The position numbers and the translations under genes are program-made. The notes under the pieces were generated by a model that saw nothing but the letters and a program-made list of their open reading frames with translations, was not told the origin of the DNA and searched no databases. From Vandiemenella viatica (Eukaryota; Arthropoda; Insecta; Orthoptera; Morabidae), in assembly GCA_031002005.1 (NCBI GenBank), contig CM061920.1, forward strand, positions 109,489,447 through 109,553,446: 64,000 bases of DNA, written 5' to 3'. Below are positions 43,108 to 54,763 of this stretch, one piece after another (the first letter of the stretch is position 1; every line of letters starts with the position of its first letter).

Positions 43108-45962
43108 AAATTGTATATTGTATTGTATATTTATTGTATAAACTACAGAGAACATCTGTAGCATTACAAAGACAGTAAAAATTGATACATCAATGCATTA
43201 TAAATATTCCAAATTTATCTCATGTTAGCTGCTACCTCATAAAAATCTTCAATTTTATATAAACAATTATTAACAAGTAATTTTTTTATTACATTCCTAA
43301 ACATTTTATTTGGAAGTAATCTTATTTTCATTGGTATGGCATTAAAAAGCTTGATGGATACATAGTAGAAAGTTTTTTGAGTGGAACTATACCCACACCT
43401 GAAGAAACCTATATTATTTCTATTTCTAGTACTGTAAATATGATTCACACCTAACAGTTCATATTTGTCATAGTTCTCCTTAATATACATTAAGCACTGA
43501 AAGGTAAATATAGCTGGTAGAGTCATTATACCAAAATGAACAAAAATATTTTTACAGTGACTGTGAGAAGGAAGGTTACCAATAATTCTCACTGCTTTTT
43601 TCTGAAGTCTGAATAACCTTAGAGCAGAGGACTGATGTGCCCACAGTATTGCCCCATATGATAAATGACTATGAATTTGAGCATAATAGACCATTCTCAA
43701 TACATCTTTGCTCACCCTAGACCTCAGTCTTCTTAGCATATAGATCCCTTGGCACAATTTAGAAGCTGTTGCTTGTATATGCTTATTCCAACTTAAACAG
43801 GAATCTATAGAGAAACCAAGAAACTTAACATAATTAACACAATTCATATGGTTGATATCATCTTTAAAATAACTTATTTCTATATTCTGTATTTTATCTC
43901 TATTTAGACACAGCAGATTAGCAGTGCACCAGTCCTCAACAATTCCAGAAACATTTTTTATTGCTGACTTCATATTTTCATATGAATTGTCACTAAAACT
44001 TACATTCAGATCATCAGCAAAGAGATAGCTATCAGCACATGGATCCAAGATATTTTTAGGTAGATCATTCACATATATAATAAAAAGTAAAGGGCCTAGA
44101 ATTGAACCCTGAGGGACCCCATGATTCACTGGTAAGAAATCTGATTCACAATTATTCAACACAACTTTCTGATATCTGCCACTCAAGTACGATTGAATCA
44201 ACAGTAAGGCATTTTCTTGAAAACCGTAATACCTCAGCTTATCCAGCAGTACACTATGAGATACAGTATCAAAAGCTTTTGACAAGTCATACAGTCTGGC
44301 AGCCACAGGATTCTTTTTATCAACATTGTTCAAGCAGTTGCTTATAAATGAAATGACAGCTCTAACAGTTCCTAATCCAGAACGAAAGCCGAATTGGGAT
44401 TCACTAAAAAGATTATTTTGTTCAAAGTAATTAATAATTTGCCTATAGATAATAGCTTCTAAGACCTTAGAGATCACTGGGACAATACTAATTGGTCTGT
44501 AGCTATTTAGTTCCAATTTGTCACCTTTCTTGTATACTGGAATTACTTTTACCATCTTGAGATCAGCTGGAAATTCATTATTCAGAATGCAGGTGTTAAC
44601 AAAATTTGTTAAGGCTTCTTGGACAAATGTGGACCCCATCTTTAAGAGGTATGGACTTAGTCCATATACATCTGTGCACTTACTGTTTTTCATACTAGCC
44701 ATTACTTCCCCCACATCTTCAGTTCTGACCACATTAAAACTAAATTGACTTTGAGGTCTTGGTAACTTTCTTAAATAATTTTCAGAACTCACTAGATGCG
44801 GTTGTGATGCCACCTGATCTATTATATCCTGAACTTTATCAATAAAGAATGAATTAAAATCAAATACTGACAAGTTACTATCAATACCTGCCTTTTTCCC
44901 ACTCCCTTGAGTCTCTCTTCTAATAACATCCCACATGGCCTTGCACTTATTAGGGGCATTGTTTATGAACTCATCATTCTTTTTCTTTCTCATTTCCTTA
45001 ACTAATCTAATCATGGATTTTTTACATTTTCTATACAAATCCTTGATTTCAACAGATCCTGTCATTAAATAGTTGTTGTAATAAAACTTACACTTTCCTT
45101 TCAGAATGTCAATTTCCTCACTTTTAACCTTCACTGGCTTAAGCATTGTTGATTTCTTTGATGAGCTTCTAAATGGGAATGCAGAGTTAACTAAACTGAT
45201 AATTCTAGATAGTAAGATCTGAGATTTTTCAGCAACAGTATTACAGACATACATGTGGTGCCAATCAGTGTTAGAGAGGCCTTGAATAAACTTCGATATG
45301 TTGAAATTGTTAATTATTCTTACTTTAGGTAGGTTTTCATCCCTGCCCAAATGATATTTACATTTACTGACTACAGACCATGTGATAACAGCCCAGTGAT
45401 CCAATCCCACTAATTCCATTATTTGGCAGTCTAATAGTGAACTCTTGACAGTTACAATATTATCAATACAACTGCCACCTCCTGGCTTAGGCCTAGTTAT
45501 TTCATTTGTAGATAAAGACATATTAAAGGTTTCAAAAAGATTAACTAGCTCCAGGCTCTGCCAATTATTTTCCACTCTAAAATCCACATTGAAATCTGCA
45601 CATAATATAATATTTGAATTGTACTTAGCTACAAATTCTAACACATTATTTAGCCAATAGATGAAATCCTTAAAGTCCTTGGTCTCACAGTTGGGCCTAT
45701 ACAGCGTTAGAATTATTGTGTTAAATTCAGTCAACCAACAAGCTGTTACCTCATAACTCATTTCAATTGACATCTGATTAACTCTATCTAGTGGTTTACT
45801 GACAATAGCATTTTTCAAGTAAATTGCACAGCCCCCATGTTTTCGAGCAGACCTACAAAAGTGATTACTTAGTACATACCCCCTGATTCTATAGAGACTA
45901 ATTTCATTAGGTTCAAACCAGTGTTCCTGTGTTCTGTGTAAGGTCTTTGAAGTGGTCAATTA
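43108..45962 (-). mobile_element. 5'-truncated LINE with intact ORF2 frame
   Basis: The ORF is followed by a 3' UTR of about 100 bp and a tail of ATACAAT-type repeats ending near 43108. At the 5' side the frame begins immediately after a TAA at about 45962, in the middle of the endonuclease, which marks the truncation point. Confidence 0.75.
43215..45959 (-). CDS. LINE ORF2 (partial endonuclease, full reverse transcriptase), 914 codons uninterrupted
   Basis: The endonuclease lacks its N-terminus but retains LTLYRPNCE, IILCADFNVDF (residues ~115-125), SCIDNIVT and GLDHWAVI (~185). RT: KMVKVIPVYKKGDKLELNSY, YRPISIVPVISKVLE, QFGFRSGLGTVRA, RLYDLSKAFDTVSH, GVPQGSILGPLLFIIYVNDL, catalytic SYLFADDLNVSF, KFLGFSIDSCLSW. 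The C-terminus holds YYAQIHSHLSYGAILW and LQKKAVRIIG, as in Jockey/CR1-group elements. The listed first codon is TTG right after the truncation, so this is not a true start. No stops or frameshifts over 2.7 kb indicate a recent insertion, but without ORF1 and a promoter it cannot be autonomous. Confidence 0.88.
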   Translation of the reverse strand: MTTSKTLHRTQEHWFEPNEISLYRIRGYVLSNHFCRSARKHGGCAIYLKNAIVSKPLDRVNQMSIEMSYEVTACWLTEFNTIILTLYRPNCETKDFKDFIYWLNNVLEFVAKYNSNIILCADFNVDFRVENNWQSLELVNLFETFNMSLSTNEITRPKPGGGSCIDNIVTVKSSLLDCQIMELVGLDHWAVITWSVVSKCKYHLGRDENLPKVRIINNFNISKFIQGLSNTDWHHMYVCNTVAEKSQILLSRIISLVNSAFPFRSSSKKSTMLKPVKVKSEEIDILKGKCKFYYNNYLMTGSVEIKDLYRKCKKSMIRLVKEMRKKKNDEFINNAPNKCKAMWDVIRRETQGSGKKAGIDSNLSVFDFNSFFIDKVQDIIDQVASQPHLVSSENYLRKLPRPQSQFSFNVVRTEDVGEVMASMKNSKCTDVYGLSPYLLKMGSTFVQEALTNFVNTCILNNEFPADLKMVKVIPVYKKGDKLELNSYRPISIVPVISKVLEAIIYRQIINYFEQNNLFSESQFGFRSGLGTVRAVISFISNCLNNVDKKNPVAARLYDLSKAFDTVSHSVLLDKLRYYGFQENALLLIQSYLSGRYQKVVLNNCESDFLPVNHGVPQGSILGPLLFIIYVNDLPKNILDPCADSYLFADDLNVSFSDNSYENMKSAIKNVSGIVEDWCTANLLCLNRDKIQNIEISYFKDDINHMNCVNYVKFLGFSIDSCLSWNKHIQATASKLCQGIYMLRRLRSRVSKDVLRMVYYAQIHSHLSYGAILWAHQSSALRLFRLQKKAVRIIGNLPSHSHCKNIFVHFGIMTLPAIFTFQCLMYIKENYDKYELLGVNHIYSTRNRNNIGFFRCGYSSTQKTFYYVSIKLFNAIPMKIRLLPNKMFRNVIKKLLVNNCLYKIEDFYEVAANMR

Positions 45963-46113
45963 CAAGATTCAAATAGGTGAATTAGCACACTATAATCTTA
46001 TTGGAAGGACAAGATTTTTATTTAAATTATAACTAGAACATAGAAAGCATGTTTGCATATGACTGCTATAAACACATGTGGGTTATAAACTCAGAATGAG
46101 GTAGTTAAACATA

Positions 46114-47201
46114 CGAGGGTGGTCCGATATGTACTTAGCCTACAAAAGAAAATTTTGGAAAAGTGGCGATTCATTTCTCAACATTGTAATATGGTGGATG
46201 GGGCAGCAGTTCATATCCCAATTCGACCAATATGGCGTTGGTGATGGCGGAGGTGTGAGCCAGTGCATTGTCATGGTGGAAGAGCACTTTTTTCTTCGCC
46301 AAATGAGGCAGTTTTTTCTGCAATTCAGCATCAAGTCAACCCAATAATTCGGCATAGTAAAGCCCTGTGATTGTTTTGCCCTTCTCCAGGTAGTTGGTGT
46401 AGATCACACCTTGTGAATCCCAGAAAACGGTGGCCATCACCTTTCCGGCCGATGGGGCAGTTTTCGTCTTTTTCGGAGCATGTTCGCCGGGTAAAGTCCA
46501 CTGTTTTAACTATTCCTTGGTCTCTGGTGTGTACCAGTGGATCCATGTTTCGTCGATGATCACATAATGGCACAGAAATGCCTTTCGATTACGCTTAAAC
46601 AGTGTCAAACACTGCTGTGAAGTGGTCTCACGGTTGCGGTTGTTGTCCGGAGTGAGCAAATGTGGCACCCATCGCGCTGACAGCTCTCTCATTCCCAAAA
46701 TTTCATGCAAGATATGACCCACATGGTCTTTTGAGATGCCTACTGTCCCAGCAATCTTGCGCACCTTCAATCAGTGGTCTGCCAATATGAGATCGTGGAT
46801 TTGTGTCACGTTATCCTCCATGGTAACCGTTTTCAGGGCACCTGGGCGAGGCTCATCAAAAACTGATGTGCGACCACATTGAAACTCGTTAAACCAATTT
46901 TTGACAGTTGCCATCGAAGAAGAAGAGTCACTGTACACAGCATCCAAGTGCTCTTTGATTTCGCTGCATGATTTTCCTTCCAAAAACAAGAATCAAGTCA
47001 CCGACAAATATTGCTCTTTTTCCATTTTTATAAAATCTGTGGACACACCCACTTTCACACACGGTCAAAATAAAACTATGACTGATTTGGCTGAAATTTT
47101 AACAATAGCCATCTAAAATAATGTGCTACACTATAATAAATTTCTCTTGCGACAGTGGCGCCATTGGTAAGAGAGGCTAAGTACTTATTGGACCTACCTC
47201 G
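46114..47201 (-). mobile_element. mariner-family DNA transposon, deleted
   Basis: Inverted termini of about 28 bp: CGAGGGTGGTCCGATATGTA at 46114 and the complement of CCAATAAGTACTTAGCC...CGAGG at the right, flanked by TA at 46112-46113 and 47202-47203. Total 1,088 bp, about 200 bp shorter than a usual mariner; the missing part is the transposase C-terminus on the left side. Confidence 0.9.
46140..47020 (-). pseudogene. mariner transposase, inactive
   Basis: Starts near 47018 (MEKEQY) and reads FLFLEGKSCSEIKEHL, TVKNWFNEFQCGR, FDEPRPGAL, VRKIAGTVGISKDHVGHIL, SARWVPHLLT, the first catalytic Asp in IDETWIHWYTPE (near 46560), VMATVFWDSQGVIYTNYLEK, TITGLYYAELL, and the second Asp in HHDNALAH (near 46271), then ELLPHPPY. 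The block SPDLAP.D that should give the third Asp is absent. Stops at about 46776 (TGA), 46513 (TAG) and 46343 also break the frame. The D,D,34D signature of mariner is therefore incomplete. Confidence 0.88.
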
Positions 47202-47249
47202 TAGTTCTCTTCACAGGTAAATTTTTTGTTCTCTGTTGTTCCTGATATA

Positions 47250-47453
47250 AATAAATGATCTCTCACTTTCATTAGATTGTAGTGAAATATGGCACTTCCT
47301 GCACATGAAAGTAGTATGGCTCTGAAAGATTCAGTAATACAAAATGAGAGATAAATAATCTCACACTTGTATCAGATGATAGTGAAATATGAAGCTGCTT
47401 GCACATGACAATAGTATATCTCTAAAAGATCTAATAGTACAAAATGAGAGATG
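47250..47453. repeat. Diverged tandem duplication, 2 x ~102 bp
   Basis: Both units start ATAAAT.ATCTC and end AATACAAAATGAGAG or AGTACAAAATGAGAG (47349 and about 47451) with CTGCACATGAAAGTAGTAT / TTGCACATGACAATAGTAT in the middle. Confidence 0.7.
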
Positions 47454-47621
47454 AACAGATATAGGGTAATATAGTGTGCTGGTCAACAAGGAATTAGCAT
47501 AAGTGCCAAATAATGTCAGCCTTTTACATGCATAGATACAGAGATAAAAGTTTTGTATGATTATAGGAAGGAGAAAGAAAAAGTGTAAATATTTGGCATA
47601 TCATTTGTTGATAAAAATATT

Positions 47622-48295
47622 AATAATAATAATAATAATAAATTAAATTGCAATAGAGCACACACTCCAGTGGCAATTTCTTTATGCATCCATCTTCCCC
47701 CTTTCCTGCACCCACCTATATTTACCTTCTACAAATTTTAACTTTAAATTCCCTCAATGTTTTTGGTAAATTATTCTTAATTTCTCTTGGTAAATTATTC
47801 CAATCCCTGACACCCTTACCTAAAAAAATAAAATCTTCCTACACCCTTGTGCCTGAAATTGAGTGCCAGCTGGTGGTCATGGTCATCTTTTCCCTTTCCT
47901 GCGTTACTTTTCATTCTTACACCAATATCTTTCCAGGCCTCATCATGAATATATGCCTTGCACACTCCCATGACCCTCTTCACCCTCCTCCTGTCTTGCA
48001 ATGAATTCCATTCCAGCTACTTTTTTATATCTGTTACTGATTGTATTTTGCGATAATTGCCAGAAACAAATCTATCAGCCCTTGTTTGCACCCTCTCCAA
48101 CTCCTCCAAATTTGGGTCACATATTACACTGTAATATTCAAACAATGGTCTGACCAAAGTTTTGTAAACCAGTTCCTTTATTTCTCTCATACATCCCCTC
48201 ATCACTCTCTCCAACAAGTGGAGAGTTTTGAAACCTTTTCCTACTACATTTCCAATATGTCCTGCCCAGTTAAGCTTGTTATCAAATTTAATGAA
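47622..48295 (-). pseudogene. LINE family C 3' fragment
   Basis: Minus strand: LNWAGHIGN text, LERVMRGC, YKTLVRPLFEYYSVICDPN, LERVQTRADRFVSGNYRKIQ, QDRRRVKRVMGVCKAYIHD, then the 3' end and a (TTA)n tail at 47622-47641. Same family as 14510-19313. Its 5' end faces the + strand copy at 48300. Confidence 0.8.
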
Positions 48296-48299
48296 AATA

Positions 48300-48770
48300 A
48301 CTCAGTAGTATAGGAAACACTGGGTAGGTGGTATGGAGAGATTTCAAACTCCGGCATCTACTGAAGAGGGTGATGAGCAGATGTACTATACATGTGAGGA
48401 ATAATATGGGAGCCACCTTATGGGTATCAGATTCAAGAGTTGTTACAGGTACAAAGGACAGCAGCTAGAATTGTGTGTGAAGATTACCAAAGGATACAAT
48501 GAATTACTGATATGATAAAGAATTTTCTGTGAGAGATTGGATGACAGGAGATAGGGGAAGAGACTTTTCAGCATATATTGGATGTAAATTTATGATGAGG
48601 TCTTAAATAAGCATTTTATTTCATGGATTAGGGAGTAGGAAAATTTTTCTTTGTAGGTAAGGGGGTCAGAGACAGAAATAAATTATTTATTGATGGATGT
48701 GGTGGACAAGATATCTCAAACACTGAAGAATGATAAAAGGGTAAATGTGAAACAATAATCAAAATAATAG
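48300..48770 (+). pseudogene. LINE family C 3' fragment, opposite orientation
   Basis: Degraded C-terminal region: GMERFQTPAST-like start, LQVQRTAARIVCEDYQRIQ near 48440, RLDDRR near 48535, then KILQTLKNDKRVNVK-like text near 48710. Starts at about the same element position as 47622-48295, so the two copies lie head to head. Confidence 0.6.
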
Positions 48771-48844
48771 AGTAAGTTTTAAGGAAATAAAAAATCAATT
48801 TTTGTTTACATATTATTTTTAATAAAATAAAAATGCAGAAAATG

Positions 48845-48957
48845 TCATAAGATGTTCGGGATTGGAATACGCAGAGTTAGGATTGGTGCTTAGCACCCTC
48901 TGCCACCCACAGTATTTGTGATTTGCATAGTATAGATGTAGATGTAGATGTAGACCA
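48845..48957 (+). repeat. CR1-like LINE 3' tail fragment
   Basis: GTTCGGGATTGGAATACGCA, GCACCCTCTGCCACCCACAG and a TAGATGTAGATGTAGATGTA tail at 48936-48955: the 3' terminus of the family at 37752-41105. Confidence 0.8.
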
Positions 48958-48999
48958 GCAGTCCCAAAATATGATATTCAAACAACAATTCCTAAGCAT

Positions 49000-49480
49000 C
49001 GATATCCCATAACTACCCAATGGCTTTAATTGATAAACAAATTTCAAATAAGATCCACTCTCCCTGCTCCTCCCATAACTTTCTCCTAGTCTACAAACAC
49101 AATCAACTTATCTCACTAGATAACTGGGAGTTCTTTCCCATGCAATAGACCCAGCTTCAAGATGTGAAACATACACCACGCTTCCACCACCTTCATCTAC
49201 CCCATCACTGAGAAAAGCTTTACCATCACAGAACACAACACCTGTAAAACCTCCCATGTAATATTCTAGTCAGTTTGCAACCACTGCCCGGCTTCCTACA
49301 AGGTTTGCTTACCAATCCACTGACCATAAGAAGGATTGATCACCAACATGTGGTATTAACCAAGAATCCAAAACATGTGGTAGCTGTCCATACTATCTCC
49401 CATAACAACGATAATTTTATTTTTGTTTCACGATATCAGAATTCATAAGGTGGGAGCTTGCTACCCATACAAATTGGGCA
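49000..49480 (+). pseudogene. Penelope-like GIY-YIG fragment
   Basis: Reads PITEKSFTITEHNTC then KTSHVIF and CNHCPASYKVCLPI near 49190-49320 in the frame order of the nuclease at 25620-25760, with the YIGLT block ruined. Ends near HKVGACYPY-type text matching the ORF end. Relic. Confidence 0.6.
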
Positions 49481-49604
49481 ACAGGCAACCACTTGGTCTC
49501 AGTTTAAGATAATACCCAGTAATAGCTTTTGCTATTCCTTCTCTCCTTCCTCCACTTTCTTCCATCCCCTCTACCTAACTTGAAACATGCTATCCAGAGG
49601 TAAT

Positions 49605-50700
49605 GCTTAATAGATTAGATTAGATTTGATTTTTATTGATCCATTTAGTCAACTTATAGTACAGGTGCACATTTGACATTAGATAAGTCATTCTGATTAT
49701 TAAATGTTACATATAATTATGAGATGATGGGACTTGTACAGATGATTGATAATACAATGACAAAACAAGTATACGTGAAGAGATTTTGACAATACAATAG
49801 TGGATGAAAACAAAATTTCAGAAATCCTAAAACACATTTTTTATGAGTCCATATATTCACTAATAGAGTAAAAACTGTACTTCTCTCAAAAAACCTTTAG
49901 TTTTATTTTAAATGAGCTACAGGAAGCATTTTTTACTTCTTCTGGTATTTTATTATAGAGTGTTATTCCTGAATTTAAAATACTTTTTTGATATGTAGTA
50001 GTCCTGCAAAATGTTTTCTGGATGTCTGAATGTCCTCTAGTGAGGTAATTATGCACCATATCATTTTTTAATAGTTTTTTGTTTCTTAGGAGGTATTCTC
50101 TTGTGAAAAGAACTATTTAATAGTTGTACAGATATTGAACATTTAGAATGGCGAGCTTTATTAAATGTGTTCTACAAGATTCTAATCTTTTTGGGATGAC
50201 ATATAGTTCTAAATGTTCTTTTCTGCATACTAAATATATCAGTGCTTTGTGATGAGCTACCCAGAAAATAATACCATATCTGACCAGAGAGTGGCAATGA
50301 CCATAGTTTGCTTGCATTACTGTACTAATACTAGTGGTATCCCTAAGGATTCTCAGTCCATAGCACACTTTAGACAGGCTTTTAGCTAATTTGCATATGT
50401 GTACACCCCATTTCATGTTCCCATAATCCCAAGAATTTTATTTAATTTACAGTTTTAGATCTTATTCATTTATGGCTATTTGAATATTGTTTTTGTTAGC
50501 AGAATGAGGTAGACAAAAATTCAAACACACTGTTTTTTTCCTATTCAAGATTAGATTATTTGCGACAAACCAGTTTTTCAATTCACTGATGGCTTTATTT
50601 GCTATTAATTGGTAAATTTTTAATGTTTGGGGAGGTGATTAAAACACTTGTGTCATCTGTATACTGAACTAATACACATATATGGATTAATGTTTATTTT
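49605..50700 (-). pseudogene. LINE fragment with (TAATC)n tail
   Basis: Minus strand: VLVQYTDDTSVLI near 50660 (catalytic box with Thr in place of Ala), LNNWFVANNLILNRKKTV, then frame 50416-50117 with KWGVHICKLAKSLSKVCYGL, HCHSLVRYGIIFW and RLESCRTHL, typical LINE C-terminal text. The 3' end is GGATCAATAAAAATC followed by AATCTAATCTAATC at 49611. Confidence 0.75.
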
Positions 50701-50869
50701 TATTTATTTATTTATATCTAAGATTTTGTAATATTTTGTTATATGCTCTATTTACAATTCTCATTTATTAGCTTCAAATCACTACCTCCTCTCCCTGCCT
50801 TCTATTTGAAATTACCCACTCATGCACCATGTAATTTGCTCAATAGTAAATATGTGAGGTATTCTCCTG

Positions 50870-51230
50870 TAGCACCCACCCTCCTAAATGTTCTACTTGT
50901 TGATAAAGGGCTAAGACTTGAAAATTTCAATGTCTTATATATATTAATATTTTTAAAAAATCATTTAAATTCTATATCTCTTTAATTTGAAAACTAAAGA
51001 TTTTTTTTTTTTTTTTACCCATATATTACTGACCTCATCTCTTCTCATATTGGTTTTTGTATATACATTCTTCATACAAACCTTCCAAGCCTTCACAGTT
51101 AATTGCCATTGTGCAGTGACTACTTAGTAGCTCTTTGATCCCCATCCTGTCTACTAGATGTTCTACTTTTGAGGAAGGGTTTACATAAGAATTTGTATAT
51201 AATTTATGTTCATGTTCTTATTATTTCTAT
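50870..51230 (+). repeat. Two diverged copies of a hammerhead-like pseudo-LTR end
   Basis: CACCCTCCTAAATGTTCTAC then TTGTTGATAAAGGGC..ACTTGAAAA at about 50877-50925 resembles CCCATCCTGTCTACTAGATG then TTCTACTTTTGAGGAAGGG near 51141-51190. Both have box-hairpin-AAAA order of a decayed hammerhead core. No attached ORF on this strand. Confidence 0.35.
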
Positions 51231-51690
51231 GCTGTGCTGTGGTATTGTATATATAAATTTGATGGGGAAAAAGAGCTAATCATCAAATAAGCTTATGGGA
51301 GGATGACATGGAAGTAGGAAAAAGAACATAATATAGTAACAAAGTTTTTCTTTAGAATAAGAAGATGTAATGCACAAGGTGGGGGCCAAAGAACAATTAC
51401 ACTTAATTGTGTGAAAGCTGGAAATGGTTGTGTGAGAAATTCAAATTTGTACAACAATATGAGATAAAGAAAAGAAAAAAGATAATGTTGAAATGCTCAT
51501 TGCTTGAAGGCAGATAATCACTTGAAAGAACTGAAACTATTAATAACAATCGAGATAAAGAAAATGAGGTAATGTCAAATGTAGAAGGAAAAAGATGATA
51601 ACAAAATGTATGCAAAAATGAAATAAAAAATATGTAAAATGAATACATCATAAAAAATCTAAAAATATACAACCATTACATAAGGTGTTA
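51231..51690. other. Unassigned AT-rich spacer
   Basis: Purine-rich; no element recognised. Confidence 0.3.
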
Positions 51691-51699
51691 GTTCTGGCT

Positions 51700-52330
51700 T
51701 AGGCAACAGAAAGGAATTAAAACAATGAAGAAAGTAGGGTAACTTGGTGGGATAGAAACGCAAGGAGAGAAGTTTATAGTACTCTATATTCACAGATAGG
51801 AACTGTTGCCTGCAGGTAGGACTGGACAGCACGAACTGAAGTTTTTAGCGGAGTGTATATTGTAACTCTGCTGGATCTGCATGGACAGTATATTTGGGAT
51901 TATTTGTAAATTGGAAATTGGTATAAGTAGACTACGAGTTTGCTGAGGAAAGGAAGTAAATTGAAGCAAGTTCTGAGAGGAATTAAGAAGATCTCGGAAG
52001 GGAAAAATACCATTTCAGGGCAATAATGAAAAAAAATCATTGATCTGTCATAAAATTTGGTTGATGAATCAAATTCTGGAGAAAATGGTATAACAATTGG
52101 TCTTGGTAAGTGAGGGGATATTGCTGGTGTGTACTGACTGGAAAATAGCAATGGAATGTTATTTGTATATGTCAAACTGGGTGGATAATTTTGGGATCTA
52201 ATGTTTGAATGATATTAGAGGAAAACTGACTGAAAGAAGAAAGGTCATGAAACATACACCTATTATATCCACCCAGGCTGTGACTGAGATTATTTAGTTT
52301 GAAATGGGTGGCAGTGTGCAAATGTGGAAA
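51700..52330 (-). pseudogene. Penelope-like linker fragment
   Basis: The minus frame 52175-51900 (SPEFDSSTKFYDRSMIFF, PEMVFFPSEIFLIPLRTCF) parallels FPGLESANQILRRGHDFL and PEIHLLLPKILPTAPRTCF of the element at 25360-25480. Strongly diverged. Confidence 0.5.
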
Positions 52331-52389
52331 TTATGTTAGAGACATGTTGGCTTGAGGTGAACAGAGGTATTGATGCAGTCACATGAGAT

Positions 52390-53555
52390 AAACACAATTT
52401 TATTAATTATCAACAACTGGTAGTTAGAGATGAAAGCTACAAAACTGCTATCTGCCAGGAACCAAGCAGAACTTATTTTTCATTAACAAGTTCCTCCGAT
52501 GACATCGTAAAAGATTTTCATTTTTTGGAGCAAAGTGACTTTATTTTGAATTGTTTAAAACATTTTCCTAACATCTATTAGTTTAGAAATAGAATTTCTT
52601 TACTCCTTGCAAAACATATCTGGAATTCATCTATTAGCTCAAAATTTTGTTTTATAATTTGTTTACATGTAGACATGACATTGTCATAGTTATTTTTTAT
52701 TAATCTGTTTTAAAAAAGCTATTTTCTTTACTGGATCAAAAATGTATTGTTCTTACATGGGTACTGGCCACTGGACAATGACTCATCATTACAATTTTTC
52801 TGTTAACTGTGTGTTTGATAAAACCTTAAAACTGGATTATCATCTTAAATAAAATTTTCCCACCCTTCATCCTTTACATAAAAATGCTTATTTTTTTCTT
52901 GTAGAATCTGTGGAAATGTAAGTGATGTTTTTGGTTCAACTTTTGGTTAAATTTCTGCACATGATACAGTCACGTTTTAGACCATAAAAATCCCTCAATA
53001 TCAAGTTTATGGTTAATAAATCTGTTTGAAATGTTAAAAGCTTTACACATTCCTTCGAATACCATGAAGCTATTGCTGTGTTATAGTACCTTTTACATAG
53101 ATCACTAAATGAGAATAACATGTATAACACCTACAATCATGTATCACTGATTTACAGATAAATTTGTCTTCTCGCTGGCATTGCTGAAGTGGTTTGATAT
53201 TCAGCTTTCCCTCACTTTTCCTGTCACCAATTTGTCTATAGCCTTCAATGCTATTTGCCACTTCCCCTTTATGAATTGTTTTTACTATGGTATAATTTCA
53301 ATCAAATGATATGCAACAAGTCACCAGATTCAATCTGAATAATATTTCTTAGTATGATATGTAAAATGTTAAACATGCATGTAGTCACAAAATCTTTACT
53401 GGCTCCTTTATGTATGTTTAACCAAATTAAAATAAATTAATAACCGAAATTTGTAATACTTCTCATAATTAAATTAATATGTAAGAATATTTTTACTGTT
53501 TTTTAGTAAATGATTAATATGATGTATTGATTAGAGTCAAACATTATTTGCAATA
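52390..53555. other. Unassigned AT-rich spacer
   Basis: Two short minus frames (53130-52936 and 53261-53070) overlap without recognised motifs. Possibly an old LINE, but I cannot support it. Confidence 0.3.
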
Positions 53556-53562
53556 CAACTAC

Positions 53563-53760
53563 TGAGCATGGTGGGTGAGCGGCCTGTCATTCTGGCCAGG
53601 TATCAGTTTTGCATGGTTTTACAAAAATTGCTTCAGTTGAATGTTGGCATGGTTTCTTCAAAAGGCCATGGCAGAATTTCTTGATATCAAAAACATTAGA
53701 GGCAGAAAAGAGCTGGGGGGAAAGAATGGTAAGGACATGAAGCCATTAAAAAAAAAGAAC
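53563..53760 (+). repeat. tRNA-derived SINE, third copy
   Basis: ACTGAGCATGGTGGGTGAGC head with CATTCTGGCCAGGTATC, later CAAAAGGCCATGG and GGGGGGAAAGAATGG near the end, as in 8676-8875 but on the plus strand. The B box is replaced by diverged sequence. Confidence 0.6.
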
Positions 53761-53879
53761 TGACTATTTTAACAGTTGCTTCAGCTACATTATATATCAA
53801 GAAAACACCTTTCTTATGGAATGCACTCAATAGATACAGTTTAAAATAAACTAATTGAGAAATTGTAAAATAGACAAAT

Positions 53880-54760
53880 ATGATAATAATGGGTTATGCC
53901 CTACGTTTGTCATTTCAATGGTACCTGATACTATGCCGAGAAAGTGAAATGTGCCGTATTATGATAAGTGATACTTGCAGCAGTTAAGAAATGAAGACCA
54001 TATACTTCCTTCTTGATTGAAGGCCATTCTCTTTCACTCTGTTACAGCAGCAACTGTAAAAAAATATTTCACTTTTTTAAAACATGTCAAAAGCACTAAA
54101 AAAAAATTAATAGAGTTAGCTTATATATACTAACACAGAAACTCCCTCTTGTAGTTAAGGCTGTTGAAAACAGAGAAGCAAAATGAAAATGCCTTTGAAA
54201 CAAAATATTTTTATATGTTTATGTGTAACAGAAATAAATATTTTTATAGGTTGTACTGAAAAAGACCAAGAAATTGTCAGGCGGTAAGGTTGCATGGGGG
54301 GTAACACTTGTACCTAAACTGTGAAGTTCATGACCGATGTGGCCTTCTGGTATCTATTATATTTAATAAGTCGGCCACCATATATTTGTATTATAAATCC
54401 CAAATATGAAGGATGTATGAAATGAGTTCTCTTGACATAGCTTTAAATCACACAATACTTATATTCTTGCAAAAGTTCACTCCTACATTGTCGGTACCAG
54501 AATTATGGATAAAGCATCAAACAACAGTTCTATTGAAGATTAACAGATTAAGCACTTTCATACGGGAATACAAACTCACTAAGTCCCCCAACTTAAGTGA
54601 GAACATGACTACGGCATATTGGAACTTGCCACCACTACCACGTGGCGCAGTTCGCTGCACTAACTAGTGCGAAGTTATGCGTTTAATTTCCAGCAAAAGA
54701 ATGAGGCAATTTGTGGTGGCTGCATGGTCTTTTATAAGCTTCCTAAGGCCTCTGACATCA
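53880..54760. other. Unassigned spacer
   Basis: No element recognised. The + frame 54413-54667 shows no family features. Confidence 0.3.
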
Positions 54761-54763
54761 GCA

